The notes under the pieces were generated by a model. It did no database searches. It was not told the DNA's origin and saw nothing but the letters and a program-made list of their open reading frames with translations. Both the position numbers and the translations under genes were made by a program. Positions 15,106 through 25,007 of a DNA stretch of 64,000 nt are shown here, one piece after another. Origin of the DNA: Hyphomicrobiaceae bacterium (lineage in GTDB: Bacteria; Pseudomonadota; Alphaproteobacteria; Rhizobiales; Hyphomicrobiaceae). Numbering within the stretch: position 1 is the first letter of the stretch; each line of letters begins with the position of its first letter. The stretch is from contig JAURWC010000074.1 in NCBI GenBank assembly GCA_030655135.1, positions 1 through 64,000 on the forward strand, read 5' to 3'.

Positions 15106-17373
15106 TTACTTCAATTTGGACAGGAACGGCCCAAGGATATCCGAGGAGTCGTCCGTCCACCCCTTGACCTTGCCCGGCTCGAACTCGATGGACGTATTGA
15201 GTTCCTTGAATGGGGCCAGCGTTTCAGCCTCGCGCGCGAACACGGCCACCGTGGACGTCGTCTGTCCATAGCTGCCGTCGCTCGTGTCGTCGGATAGGAT
15301 CAAACCCTCCAGGCCCGGCACCAGCGGCTGCGTTGAGGCCAAGACACGATCGAGATCCAGGTAGCGGTTGGAGATATGCAGAACGGCTACCCCACCCGGC
15401 CGTAGCTTTGCGCGATACAGCTCCAGCGCCTCCTTCGTCATCAGATGCACGGGCACGGCATCGGAGGAGAACGCATCGACGATGATGAGATCGAAACTTT
15501 CGTCCTTCTCCTTGGCCAGTGTCAGCCGCGCGTCGCCCAGCACGATGTCGATGTTGGGCTGGCAGTTCACGACGTAGGTGAACTGCGGCGACTTGGCGAT
15601 GCCGACGACGACGGGATCGATCTCGAAGAAGCGCCACGTCTCGCCTTCCTGCGCGTAGCACGACAGCGACCCGGCACCGAGGCCGACGACGCCATACCGG
15701 CCCTTCTCGCCCTTGGCGGCGAGCTTGGCGCGGATCATCTCGATCGATTTCGCCATCGGCGAGGTCGGGTGATAGTAGGTGCCCGGCGTCGTGTCGGCGA
15801 CGGTGTTGCCCTGGTCGTCGCGAATGCGCTGCGCGCCGTGCAGCGTCGTGCCGTGGTTCAGCAGGTTGAACTTGCCGTCTTCTGACAGCATCACGCGATA
15901 GACACCGAAGTAGCTGCGCTGCGCCTGTCCGCGATGCACGTCCGACGGCAGCGAAACGATCATGTAACAGACGACGAGGGCTGCCGCCGCTTGGCGCATG
16001 GGATAGCCCCAGAACGCCAGCATCACGATCGAACCGATAAGCGTGGTGCCGGCGGCAACGCCCCATCCAGAGAAGTTATAGCCCTGCTGTGCGGCCAGCA
16101 TCGCGATGCCGGTCAGCGCCAGCGCAAGTCCCAGCAATACCAGGAGCGAAAAGACGAGTTCGCGTAGATTAGCGGTAGCAATCCGGCCCACGACCCCAGG
16201 CCGGCACGCCATCGTCAGCGCCAGCAACAACGGATACTCGTACACTTCCGAGAACAGCGCCGGTGCCAGCAATGCGGCGAACAACCCGCCCAGCACGCCG
16301 CCGAACGACATCCACAGATAGAACTCCGTCAGAAAGCGCGCAGCAGGACGCGCCTCATAGAGCGTGCGATGCGCGACGAGTGCGGATGTCACGAACGCTG
16401 CGACCCCCGCCGCCGCCGTTGTCATCCACTTGTCGTGCTCGGTTTGCGCCAGCTGCAGCAGCGCGACGATCACCGCGACCAGATGCAGCACGAGCAGTAC
16501 CGGCATGGGGATCCAGGCACGTTCGCGGAACACAATGACGAATGTCATAAGATATAGCGCGAGCGGAATAACCCAGATCAGCGGCGCCGACGCGACGTCG
16601 GTAGCGATGTGCGTCGTGAAAGCTGTCAGCAGCGCCGCCGGCACCAGCGCCAACCCGACCCACTGCGCGCGATCGGCCCAGCCCGGAGGACTGACACCGC
16701 CGCCGTCGTCTGTGGGCGCAACCGCGTCGGCAGATGGCGCACCGAAATGCCTGACGAGATAAAAACAGCCGGCGAGAGCCGCGATCAGCGCCACGAAACC
16801 GAAGGTCCACAGCGAACTCAGCGCTTTCAAGCCGATCATGGGTTCCAGCACGAACGGGTAGCCCAGCAGCGCGATCAGGCTGCCCAGGTTGGACGCCGCG
16901 TAAAGAAAATACGGATCGCCGCCCTGGACGTGGCCGGTCCGGGCGAACCAGGCCTGCAGCAACGGCGCGTTGGCGGCCACCGCCACGAACGGCAAACCGA
17001 TGGCGATGCTGAACAGCCCAAGCTGCCAAAGATACGGACTGCCGCTGGGCGGCTCCGTCCAGCTGGCAGGCAGCGCAATCGGCAGGAACAGCAGCGCAAC
17101 CGCGCACAGCCCGAGATGCACGAAGCCCGTCGTCGCAATCGGCACCCGCGCGATAAGCAAATGCGCGTAGCAGTAGCCGATCAGCAAAGCGCCCTGGAAA
17201 AAGCACAACGCCACCGCCCAGACCGATGGAGACCCGCCCAGCAACGGGAGCACCATCTTGGCGAACATCGGCTGCACGGAGAACAGGAGAAGCGCGGAGA
17301 GGAACGTCGTCGCCGTAAAGGCCAGCAGTGTGCCAGCCCCGGCCCGCTGTGGAGCCAGTGATGCCTCGGACAT
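15106..17373 (-). CDS. Fused MFS-like / spermidine synthase-like membrane protein
   Basis: A 755-aa two-part protein. The N-terminal half (about 1-450) has a dozen or so hydrophobic helices. The C-terminal part (about 500-740) is a SpeE-like Rossmann methyltransferase-fold domain with VVGLGAGSLSCYA, FFEIDPVVV and LIIVDAFSSDAVPVHLM. In true spermidine synthases such loops bind decarboxylated SAM and putrescine. Whether this fusion makes polyamines, transports them or does something else is not known from sequence. The ATG at 17373 is chosen because GGGAGAGGAC lies directly before it. It sits upstream of gatC, 99 bp away. Confidence 0.85.
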   Translation of the reverse strand: MSEASLAPQRAGAGTLLAFTATTFLSALLLFSVQPMFAKMVLPLLGGSPSVWAVALCFFQGALLIGYCYAHLLIARVPIATTGFVHLGLCAVALLFLPIALPASWTEPPSGSPYLWQLGLFSIAIGLPFVAVAANAPLLQAWFARTGHVQGGDPYFLYAASNLGSLIALLGYPFVLEPMIGLKALSSLWTFGFVALIAALAGCFYLVRHFGAPSADAVAPTDDGGGVSPPGWADRAQWVGLALVPAALLTAFTTHIATDVASAPLIWVIPLALYLMTFVIVFRERAWIPMPVLLVLHLVAVIVALLQLAQTEHDKWMTTAAAGVAAFVTSALVAHRTLYEARPAARFLTEFYLWMSFGGVLGGLFAALLAPALFSEVYEYPLLLALTMACRPGVVGRIATANLRELVFSLLVLLGLALALTGIAMLAAQQGYNFSGWGVAAGTTLIGSIVMLAFWGYPMRQAAAALVVCYMIVSLPSDVHRGQAQRSYFGVYRVMLSEDGKFNLLNHGTTLHGAQRIRDDQGNTVADTTPGTYYHPTSPMAKSIEMIRAKLAAKGEKGRYGVVGLGAGSLSCYAQEGETWRFFEIDPVVVGIAKSPQFTYVVNCQPNIDIVLGDARLTLAKEKDESFDLIIVDAFSSDAVPVHLMTKEALELYRAKLRPGGVAVLHISNRYLDLDRVLASTQPLVPGLEGLILSDDTSDGSYGQTTSTVAVFAREAETLAPFKELNTSIEFEPGKVKGWTDDSSDILGPFLSKLK

Positions 17374-17625
17374 GTCCTCTCCCATTTTCAGCCTTCACCG
17401 CAACACTTTAGCGGCCGGCCCTGTTTTTCGCGCGTCAGACTGCAAGCCCCGGCGATGAAGCGCAAGCCCTACGTGCCGCGCCCAGCTGACACAGGAATTC
17501 GCTGGCAGCACGAAAGGTTGCGACTGCAAACACCCTTTTGGACGACCGCAAACTTGCGCCATGGCGAGAAGGCGCCAGACTGTATAAGGAAGCCTGAACC
17601 CAGCAGCCGCGAGCCGTCCCGCTTC

Positions 17626-18144
17626 ATGTCACAAACCGAGCCGCCCGCCCCTGTTCCCCCATCACCTGGTCTCCAAGGCCAGACGTTGGATGACGTGGCT
17701 GTATTCGCAGCGGCGCTGGCACCGTCTCGCCGCCTCATCGGCATCGACGCCGGCACCAAGACCCTGGGACTTGCCTTGTCCGATGTGTCACGCTTCATCG
17801 CGTCGCCACTGGAGACGATCCAACGAACGAAGTTCACCGCTGACGCAACGCGTCTGCTGCAGATCGCCGCCGAGCACAACATCACCGGCTTCGTGTTGGG
17901 CTGGCCCGTCAACCTGGACGGCACGATCGGTCCGCGCGCTCAGGCAACGCGGGCCTTCGCCCGCAACGTCAACAAGCTGACACCGCTGCCGATCTTCCTG
18001 TGGGATGAGCGGCTATCGACGGCGGAAGCAGAGCGCATGCTGATTTCGGCAGACGCCAGCCGCAAACGCCGCGCCGACGTCATCGACAAACTGGCCGCCA
18101 CAATCATTCTGCAGGGCGCGCTGAACCGCATGCGCCATTTGTGA
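17626..18144 (+). CDS. ruvX: Putative pre-16S rRNA nuclease / Holliday junction resolvase-like (YqgF)
   Basis: A 172-aa RNase H-fold nuclease. The family blocks are IGIDAGTKTLGLALSD (first catalytic Asp), VLGWPVNLDGT, and WDERLSTAEAER followed by DVIDKLAATIILQ with the last catalytic Asp. YqgF is needed for 16S rRNA 5'-end maturation in Escherichia coli. The start at 17626 leaves a short Pro-rich N-terminus; an open upstream extension to 17455 lacks family features. The gene is divergent from the fused spermidine synthase. Confidence 0.93.
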   Translation: MSQTEPPAPVPPSPGLQGQTLDDVAVFAAALAPSRRLIGIDAGTKTLGLALSDVSRFIASPLETIQRTKFTADATRLLQIAAEHNITGFVLGWPVNLDGTIGPRAQATRAFARNVNKLTPLPIFLWDERLSTAEAERMLISADASRKRRADVIDKLAATIILQGALNRMRHL

Positions 18145-18318
18145 GCGAGGCCTGATCTGCGACGCGATTTTTTTTCGTCAACACCAGCTGCGGCTTATTG
18201 GCCATCGGCGCTGTGCGCCAACACGCGTGTCGCAACGGCGCCGCAATGATTTCCGACGATCAGGCCGGTTGTCAGAGCGGTCTGAAACGCGGTTTCGCCG
18301 CTCGCGTACGGGAAAGAA

Positions 18319-19533
18319 ATGCGTACCAGTTCCGATACTGTTGAGGCCCTTCTCCCAGTTCGCCGCAAGCCGGCGGCGATCGCTGAGACACAGGCCGGCG
18401 ATGAGATCGCCGCACGTTTCCACACCAAGGTTCGCAAAGCCGTTCGCTCGTTTGTAACGTCGTCGCCGCGTGCAGCCGATCTGGCGAATGTATTCCCCGC
18501 AGCCGCCTACGTCATCGCATCGAAGTCGGCGCCGCTCGCCGATATCGACAAGGCGACGCGGCTGATGCTGGATGGCGCCCCGCTGCGTGACGTTGCCCGC
18601 ACGCTGGGTCTTCCGCTGTGGTTGCGCCGTCTGCCACCGGAAGCCTTCCGTGCAGCGCTCGGCCCCCTGCCGTCATCCGACATGTTCACGCGGCGCATCG
18701 CCAATCACTTGCCGGTGCCCGCGCCGGAAAGCGCGTTCTGGCTGACGTCCGTCGCCTTCGCGGCCAAGGGCTGTGATGAATACTTCGCCCTGTGGCTCGC
18801 CGCCCAGCGCATCTTCACGGACCAGCATCGCGATCCTGACCGCCTGTTCGCGGTGCTGGCAGCCTATGCCTGGTTTTCCACCGCAGACCGTACGCGCGGC
18901 AACAGCTTGATCGTCACGCCGTGGCGCCCTGAAATGGCATTCGACACCGCCGTGTGCGCGGCAAAGAGCTGGCTGAACCGCGTGCGTCTCACGCTGCAAC
19001 TGCGCGACGGCGCCGTCACCGACACGTGGCTGATACCCGGCGAGGTGAATGGCCTTTCGTTCCAGCCGCTCCTTACGGCCAACGACATCCTGGCAGAATC
19101 GCGCGCCATGCAGAACTGCGCGGACCAGTATTCCGATCGCGTGGCCCGCGACAAATGCCGGCTGTTCTCCGTCCGCCGCCGTGGCGTGCGCGTCGCCACG
19201 CTCGAGATCGGCCCGCACGCCCGTGAGCCTCACATGCTTGCGATCAATCAGTTGAAGGCCCGCCACAACCTGCCCGCCGCCAGCGAAATCTGGCAGACCG
19301 CGCACGCCTGGCTTGCAACGCAGCCGGAGCTGCGGCGTACGCAGCCCTTGTCATCCCCCGACCGGCCCCTCAACGCGGCGGCGTGGACCTCGCTGATGCA
19401 GCCCTATCGCGCGAGCAAAGACGGAGCCCGCTGGCTGCCCGCCAAGCCGACGCTCGAAGCCTTCGCGATCCTCGATGATTATATGGCCGACCTGGCCCGC
19501 CGTGGCGGCGTTTCCTCCTGGCTGTTCACCTGA
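18319..19533 (+). CDS. PcfJ-like domain protein
   Basis: The 404-aa soluble protein has a C-terminal region (about 255-330) matching the PcfJ-like pattern. A motif around MQNCADQYSDRV is followed by LFSVRRRGVRVATLEIG and then INQLKARHNLPA. PcfJ-like proteins are best known from conjugative elements and phages, and their function is not established. The N-terminal 240 residues are mostly helical with no recognised motif. GGGAAAG precedes the ATG. No mobile-element genes lie nearby, so this looks like a resident chromosomal copy. Composition matches the neighbours. Confidence 0.7.
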   Translation: MRTSSDTVEALLPVRRKPAAIAETQAGDEIAARFHTKVRKAVRSFVTSSPRAADLANVFPAAAYVIASKSAPLADIDKATRLMLDGAPLRDVARTLGLPLWLRRLPPEAFRAALGPLPSSDMFTRRIANHLPVPAPESAFWLTSVAFAAKGCDEYFALWLAAQRIFTDQHRDPDRLFAVLAAYAWFSTADRTRGNSLIVTPWRPEMAFDTAVCAAKSWLNRVRLTLQLRDGAVTDTWLIPGEVNGLSFQPLLTANDILAESRAMQNCADQYSDRVARDKCRLFSVRRRGVRVATLEIGPHAREPHMLAINQLKARHNLPAASEIWQTAHAWLATQPELRRTQPLSSPDRPLNAAAWTSLMQPYRASKDGARWLPAKPTLEAFAILDDYMADLARRGGVSSWLFT

Positions 19534-19610
19534 AATTGCAGCGGCCGTCCTTGACGGGCCTTCCACGCGCTGCTTTGCCTGGGTTGCTCGTTGCTGGCTT
19601 AGGACGCCCC

Positions 19611-20378
19611 ATGGACCTTCCATTCTCGACGCTCGATCTCATTGCTCTCGCTTGGTTCGGCGTGCTCGTCGTCGGCTACAAGATCGTCGGCATGTTTCCG
19701 GCGATGGAAAGGCGCAACATCATCGCCGCGGTGCAGGCCCAGCGCTACAAATGGATGCGCACGATGGTCCGCCGCGACAATCGCGTCGTCGATACGTTCG
19801 TCGTCGGCAACCTTGGGCAGGGCAACGCTTTCTTCGCATCGACCAGCGCCATCGCCATCGGCGGTCTCACCACGGTTCTGGGCAAGGGGGACGCCGCGCG
19901 CGAGGTGATGCAGCACCTGCCCTACGCTGCCCCAATGCCGCCGCTGCTGTGGGAGCTCAAGGTCATCTTCATGGCCGGCATTTTCGTCTATGCGTTCTTC
20001 AAGTTCGCGTGGGCATTCCGCATGTCGCACTACACCGGCATCATGATCGGCGCGACCCCGCTGCTCTCCACCGCGACCCAGCGCCAATGCGACGAGCATG
20101 GCCACCGCTGCGCCATCATCAGCGGGCTTGCCGCCGAACACTCGTCCAGCGGATTGCGCGCCTTCTACTATTCGATCGCCGCGCTGGCGTGGTTCTTCCA
20201 TCCGATCCTGTTCATGTTCGCGACGGCATGGGTGCTGCTGATCCTGGTGCGCCGCGACTACTTCTCGCTCTCGCGCGCCGTCATCGCCGAGGAAGATGAC
20301 CTGTCTGGCGTGGCCTTTTCCGGCATGCCCGGGCAGTCCGCCACGTCCGCGGCGAAAAGCGAAACAGCCGGATTTTAG
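19611..20378 (+). CDS. DUF599 family membrane protein
   Basis: The 255-aa protein has four predicted transmembrane helices: LDLIALAWFGVLVVGYKIVG near the N-terminus, one in the middle before GKGD, IFMAGIFVYAFFKFAWAF and LAWFFHPILFMFATAWVLLI. The layout and the segments MRTMVRRDNRVVDT and NLGQGNAFFASTSA fit DUF599. The function is unknown. The ATG at 19611 places the first helix at the N-terminus, while an open frame back to 19536 adds no recognisable sequence. It follows the PcfJ-like gene by 77 bp and may share its transcript. Confidence 0.85.
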   Translation: MDLPFSTLDLIALAWFGVLVVGYKIVGMFPAMERRNIIAAVQAQRYKWMRTMVRRDNRVVDTFVVGNLGQGNAFFASTSAIAIGGLTTVLGKGDAAREVMQHLPYAAPMPPLLWELKVIFMAGIFVYAFFKFAWAFRMSHYTGIMIGATPLLSTATQRQCDEHGHRCAIISGLAAEHSSSGLRAFYYSIAALAWFFHPILFMFATAWVLLILVRRDYFSLSRAVIAEEDDLSGVAFSGMPGQSATSAAKSETAGF

Positions 20379-20393
20379 CGGGCAAGCGAACCA

Positions 20394-21875
20394 TCAGCCC
20401 AACTGCGCCAACACGCGCGGCAGCAAGTCAGGCAGATCCTCGGCGATGAGGCCGGGGCCGAACGCGGTGGCCGCCGCCCCGTGCATCCAGACGGCGGCAG
20501 AGGCGGCCTCGAAAGCCGGCACGCCCTGAGCCAACAGGCCGGTGACGAACCCCGCCAGAACATCGCCAGATCCGGCCGTGGCAAGCGACGGCGGGGCGTT
20601 GGCGTTTATCGAAGCCGTGCCATCGGGGGCGGCAACGACAGTGTCCGCCCCCTTGAGCACAACGACGGCACCAATGCGCGCGGCGGCAAGGCGTGCGCGC
20701 TCCAGTTTCGACCCGGTGAAATCCGCAAACAGCCGCGCGAACTCACCCTCGTGCGGGGTCAGCACGACCGGGCGGTCCGGCTTGGCGCGGACCAACTCCG
20801 CCAGAAGATCCGCCTGGCCGGCAAACGACGTCAGCGCGTCGGCATCCAGCACGACGGCGGCACCGGTCGCCAGCAACGTCGCAGCCTCAGTCTGCGTTTG
20901 CGCACCGACGCCGCGGCCGGGGCCGATCAGCACCGCATTCTTGCGGTGATCGGCAAAGATCTCGGCGAGCCCCAGCGGTCCCGTGAACGGCAGCAGCATG
21001 ATGGCCGTAACGTGCGTGGCATTGATGATCAGCGCGTCCGGCGGCGTGGCGATGGTGACGAGCCCGGCGCCCATGCGCAGGGCAGCGCGCGCGGCCAGCC
21101 GCACCGCACCGGTATGGCCAACCGGCCCGGAGACCGCGACGGCATGGCCGCGCTTATACTTGTGATCGTCGATGGAAAGCGACGGCAGTGCGTCCCGCCA
21201 TAGCTCTGGCAGGTTACTGGACGTCTTGACGCCGATTTCGTCGAGGACACTGCGCGGAATGCCGATGTCGGCAACGTAGACGGCCCCGCACAGACGCCGG
21301 CCCGGATGCAGCACATGGCCGGGCTTGCAGCGGAAGAAGGTAATCGTGCGTTGCGCCGTGATGACCGGCCCTGCGGCCGTTCCCGTGGTGCCGTCGAGCC
21401 CGCTCGGCACGTCGACGGCCAGGATCGGCACGCCCGAGGCGTTCGCTTCGTCGATGACGGCGGCGGCCGTCCCGTCCGGCGCGCGCGACAAGCCAGCACC
21501 CAGCAGTGCGTCGATGATCAACTGCGTGCCGGTGAAACTTGCCTGCCCAAGCCCCAGCGGCTCCACCGTGCCGTCCCACCGCGAAGCCATCTCGGCAGCA
21601 TCGCCCTTCAGCTGAGAGCGGTTACCCAGCAGATAGACGCGCACGCCGTAGCCGCGCTGCTTGAGGATGCGGGCGGCGACGAAACCGTCACCACCATTGT
21701 TGCCGGGGCCGCAGAGCACTGTCACCGTGCCGCGCGTGCGCATCATGGCCTCGGCAGCATCGGCAACGGCGCGGCCGGCATTCTCCATCAGCGTGAGCGT
21801 CGCGATGCCGCCTGCCGCGGCGAGGTTGTCGGCTCGCGCCATCTCGGCATTGGTCAGCAGTTCGAGTTCCGGCAC
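20394..21875 (-). CDS. nnr: Bifunctional NAD(P)H-hydrate epimerase / ADP-dependent dehydratase
   Basis: A 493-aa fusion of the two activities that repair hydrated NADH and NADPH. The N-terminal epimerase domain (1 to about 215) shows LCGPGNNGGDGFVAAR. The C-terminal kinase-like dehydratase domain (about 225-490) shows VLTPHEGEFARLF and the nucleotide loop ATAGSGDVLAGFVTGLLAQG. Translation begins at a GTG preceded by GGGGAGCG. The gene diverges from glnB, the same neighbourhood seen in many Hyphomicrobiales. Confidence 0.95.
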   Translation of the reverse strand: MPELELLTNAEMARADNLAAAGGIATLTLMENAGRAVADAAEAMMRTRGTVTVLCGPGNNGGDGFVAARILKQRGYGVRVYLLGNRSQLKGDAAEMASRWDGTVEPLGLGQASFTGTQLIIDALLGAGLSRAPDGTAAAVIDEANASGVPILAVDVPSGLDGTTGTAAGPVITAQRTITFFRCKPGHVLHPGRRLCGAVYVADIGIPRSVLDEIGVKTSSNLPELWRDALPSLSIDDHKYKRGHAVAVSGPVGHTGAVRLAARAALRMGAGLVTIATPPDALIINATHVTAIMLLPFTGPLGLAEIFADHRKNAVLIGPGRGVGAQTQTEAATLLATGAAVVLDADALTSFAGQADLLAELVRAKPDRPVVLTPHEGEFARLFADFTGSKLERARLAAARIGAVVVLKGADTVVAAPDGTASINANAPPSLATAGSGDVLAGFVTGLLAQGVPAFEAASAAVWMHGAAATAFGPGLIAEDLPDLLPRVLAQLG

Positions 21876-22525
<650 letters not shown>

Positions 22526-22581
22526 CCGCGCTCAGCGCTCGTGCAAACCAATAAAACGCCGCTCGCCATAGGGGAGAGAAA

Positions 22582-23991
22582 ATGAAGAGTGTCAATGACG
22601 TCCTGAAGTTGATCAAGGACAAGGACGTAAAGTTCGTGGACTATCGTTTCACGGACACCAAGGGCAAGATGCAGCACGTCACGGCCGACGTTTCGACCGT
22701 CGATGCTGAAGTGTTCAGCGACGGCTACGCCTTCGACGGCTCGTCGATTGCCGGCTGGAAATCCATCGAAGCCTCCGACATGCTCCTCATGCCGGACCCC
22801 GAGTCCGCCCACATCGATCCCTTCTTCGCTCAGACGACGCTTGCCGTGTTCTGCGACGTGCTCGAGCCGTCGACCGGCCAGCTCTACGAACGCGACCCGC
22901 GCGGCATCGCCAAGAAGGCCGAGGCCTACATGATGTCGCTGGGAATTGGCGACAGCGTCGTGTTCGGCCCGGAAGCCGAGTTCTTCATCTTCGACGACGT
23001 GAAGTTCTCCTCCGACATGTACAATACCGGCTTCAAGGTCGATTCAACCGAGCTGCCGACGAATTCCGGCACCGATTACGAGATGGGCAACCTGGGTCAC
23101 CGTCCGCGCGTCAAGGGCGGCTACTTCCCGGTTCCCCCGATCGACAGCTGCCAGGACATCCGCTCCGAGATGCTGTCGGTCCTGACCGAGATGGGCGTCA
23201 CGGTTGAAAAGCACCACCACGAAGTGGCCGCCGCCCAGCACGAACTCGGCGTCAAGTTCGGCCCGATGATCCGCATGGCTGACCACATGCAGATCTACAA
23301 GTACGTCGTGCACTCCGTCTGCCAGGCCTACGGCAAGACGGCGACGTTCATGCCCAAGCCCATCTTCGGCGACAACGGGTCTGGCATGCACGTTCACCAG
23401 TCGATCTGGAAGGGCGGTCAGCCGATGTTCGCCGGCAACAAGTACGCCGACCTTTCGGAAATGTGCCTGTTCTACATCGGCGGCATCCTGAAGCACGCCA
23501 AGGCGCTCAACGCCTTCACCAACCCGCTGACGAACTCCTACAAGCGTCTGGTGCCCGGCTATGAAGCCCCCGTACTGCTCGCCTACTCGGCGCGCAACCG
23601 CTCTGCGTCCTGCCGCATCCCGCACGTGACGAGCCCGAAGGCCAAGCGCATCGAGATCCGCTTCCCTGATCCCGGCGCCAACCCCTACCTCGCGTTCGCC
23701 GCGATGTTGATGGCTGGCCTCGACGGCATCAACAACAAGATCCATCCCGGCGACCCGATGGACAAGAACCTGTACGACCTGCCACCCGCCGAACTGGCGA
23801 AGATCCCGACCGTTGCGGCCTCGTTGCGCGAAGCGCTCGACAGCCTCGACAAGGATCGCGAGTTCCTGAAGGCCGGCGGCGTGATGACCGACGACATGAT
23901 CGACGCCTACATCGAACTGCGCATGGCCGAAAACATGCGCTACGAAATGGCCCCGCATCCGATCGAGTACGACATGTACTATAGTGTTTGA
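22582..23991 (+). CDS. glnA: Glutamine synthetase type I
   Basis: A 469-aa dodecameric enzyme that makes glutamine from glutamate, ammonia and ATP. Family signatures are present: FDGSSIAGW, the ATP/Glu-binding block [17 protein letters not shown], and the adenylylation loop NLYDLPPAE with Tyr398. The presence of this Tyr means activity is probably controlled by GlnE-type adenylylation and hence by the neighbouring PII protein. A GGGGAGAG ribosome-binding site precedes the ATG. The operon ends in a strong terminator at 24069-24098. Confidence 0.98.
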   Translation: MKSVNDVLKLIKDKDVKFVDYRFTDTKGKMQHVTADVSTVDAEVFSDGYAFDGSSIAGWKSIEASDMLLMPDPESAHIDPFFAQTTLAVFCDVLEPSTGQLYERDPRGIAKKAEAYMMSLGIGDSVVFGPEAEFFIFDDVKFSSDMYNTGFKVDSTELPTNSGTDYEMGNLGHRPRVKGGYFPVPPIDSCQDIRSEMLSVLTEMGVTVEKHHHEVAAAQHELGVKFGPMIRMADHMQIYKYVVHSVCQAYGKTATFMPKPIFGDNGSGMHVHQSIWKGGQPMFAGNKYADLSEMCLFYIGGILKHAKALNAFTNPLTNSYKRLVPGYEAPVLLAYSARNRSASCRIPHVTSPKAKRIEIRFPDPGANPYLAFAAMLMAGLDGINNKIHPGDPMDKNLYDLPPAELAKIPTVAASLREALDSLDKDREFLKAGGVMTDDMIDAYIELRMAENMRYEMAPHPIEYDMYYSV

Positions 23992-23997
23992 TGCTTG

Positions 23998-24038
23998 GTG
24001 CCCGGCGACTCCCCTGCGGGGAGCCGGCCGCCGGGCAC
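23998..24038 (+). other. Two-tier stem-loop immediately after glnA
   Basis: GTGCCCGGCG (23998-24007) pairs perfectly with CGCCGGGCAC (24029-24038). Inside it CTCCCC (24009-24014) pairs with GGGGAG (24018-24023). There is no T-run, so it is not a simple terminator. It may protect the glnA mRNA 3' end. Confidence 0.6.
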
Positions 24039-24068
24039 GCTGGGATTAGCGTGACACAATAATGAAGA

Positions 24069-24098
24069 AGCCCGGGAGCGATCCCGGGCTTTTTTTTT
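24069..24098 (+). terminator. Rho-independent terminator of glnB-glnA
   Basis: An 8-bp perfect stem (AGCCCGGG / CCCGGGCT) with a 6-nt loop is followed by a run of nine T residues. Confidence 0.95.
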
Positions 24099-24143
24099 GT
24101 TGCGGGCCCACCAATAGTCCCGACGGCATTTACAATTGCATAT

Positions 24144-24159
24144 TACAACAATTGTTGTA
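24144..24159. promoter_or_regulatory. Probable ArsR operator
   Basis: TACAACAATTGTTGTA is a perfect 16-bp palindrome ending 10 bp before the arsR start. It is flanked on both sides by TGCA repeats that extend the dyad. Placement and symmetry fit autorepression by a dimeric ArsR-type regulator. The A/T-rich character stands out from the GC-rich surroundings. Confidence 0.75.
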
Positions 24160-24169
24160 GTATTGCATC

Positions 24170-24520
24170 ATGAAGGATATTTCGGCCGTCGGGATGCTGA
24201 GTGCGCTGGCGCATGAGCATCGGATCAGGATTTTTCGGCTCTTGGTCAGGGCCGGGCCGTTGGGGGTTACGTCGTCGGATATCGCGGAGGCCGTCGGCCT
24301 GCCGCCGACGGGTGCCTCGTTCCATCTGAAGGAATTGGAGCGCGCCGGCCTCATCGTGGCGACGCGGCAGGGTCGATATATCCGCTACGCGATCTCGGTG
24401 ACGCACATGCGACAACTGCTTGAATACCTCACCGAGGATTGCTGCCAGAGCCAGCCCGAATTGTGCGGAAAGGCGTTCAACCAGGCCAAAACAGCCCTGT
24501 TGCGAACGGCGCGCAAATGA
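24170..24520 (+). CDS. arsR: ArsR family metalloregulator
   Basis: A 116-aa winged helix-turn-helix repressor. The recognition region reads ITSSDIAEAVGLP-like (VTSSDIAEAVGLP) followed by ASFHLKELERAGLI and a wing with TRQGRYIRYAI. Three cysteines near the C-terminus (EDCC and PELC) are a plausible trivalent arsenic site. The absence of an ELCVC-type site in the recognition helix is seen in other alphaproteobacterial ArsR types. It is the first gene of arsR-arsC-arsH, with a palindromic operator at 24144-24159. Confidence 0.88.
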   Translation: MKDISAVGMLSALAHEHRIRIFRLLVRAGPLGVTSSDIAEAVGLPPTGASFHLKELERAGLIVATRQGRYIRYAISVTHMRQLLEYLTEDCCQSQPELCGKAFNQAKTALLRTARK

Positions 24521-24584
24521 TCGTCCGATTTTCGATGAGAGGACCCAGCTTCGGCGACACAAGTCCGCGATCGAGAGGCTGACA

Positions 24585-25007
24585 ATGACGATCACGACCT
24601 ATCACAATCCGGCATGCGGCACGTCGCGCAACACGTTGGCGATGATTCGTCAAAGCGGAGAGACGCCTAGGGTTGTCGAATACCTCGTGGCGCCACCCAC
24701 CCGCGATGAATTGATTGCGCTGCTCAGATCGATGGGCATGAAACCGCGCGACCTGCTGCGCCAGAAGGGGACGCCGTACGACACGCTTGATCTGGGCAAT
24801 CCCAAGTGGAACGACGATGAACTGATAGATGCCATGCTTGCGCATCCGATCCTGATCAATCGGCCGATCGTCGTGACACCGCGCGGCACACTGTTGTGCC
24901 GGCCATCAGAGGCCGTACTCGCTATCCTGCCAAACCCCGACATTGGTCCCTTCACCAAGGAAGACGGCGAAATCGTTATCGGCACGAAAGGGAACCCGCT
25001 TGCCTGA
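24585..25007 (+). CDS. arsC: Arsenate reductase, glutaredoxin type
   Basis: A 140-aa enzyme that reduces arsenate to arsenite with glutathione and glutaredoxin. The N-terminal loop [13 protein letters not shown] has catalytic Cys11 in the family position. The block [22 protein letters not shown] includes the conserved Arg that helps bind arsenate. Length and start match the family exactly. It lies 64 bp after arsR and overlaps the arsH start by 8 bp. Confidence 0.94.
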   Translation: MTITTYHNPACGTSRNTLAMIRQSGETPRVVEYLVAPPTRDELIALLRSMGMKPRDLLRQKGTPYDTLDLGNPKWNDDELIDAMLAHPILINRPIVVTPRGTLLCRPSEAVLAILPNPDIGPFTKEDGEIVIGTKGNPLA

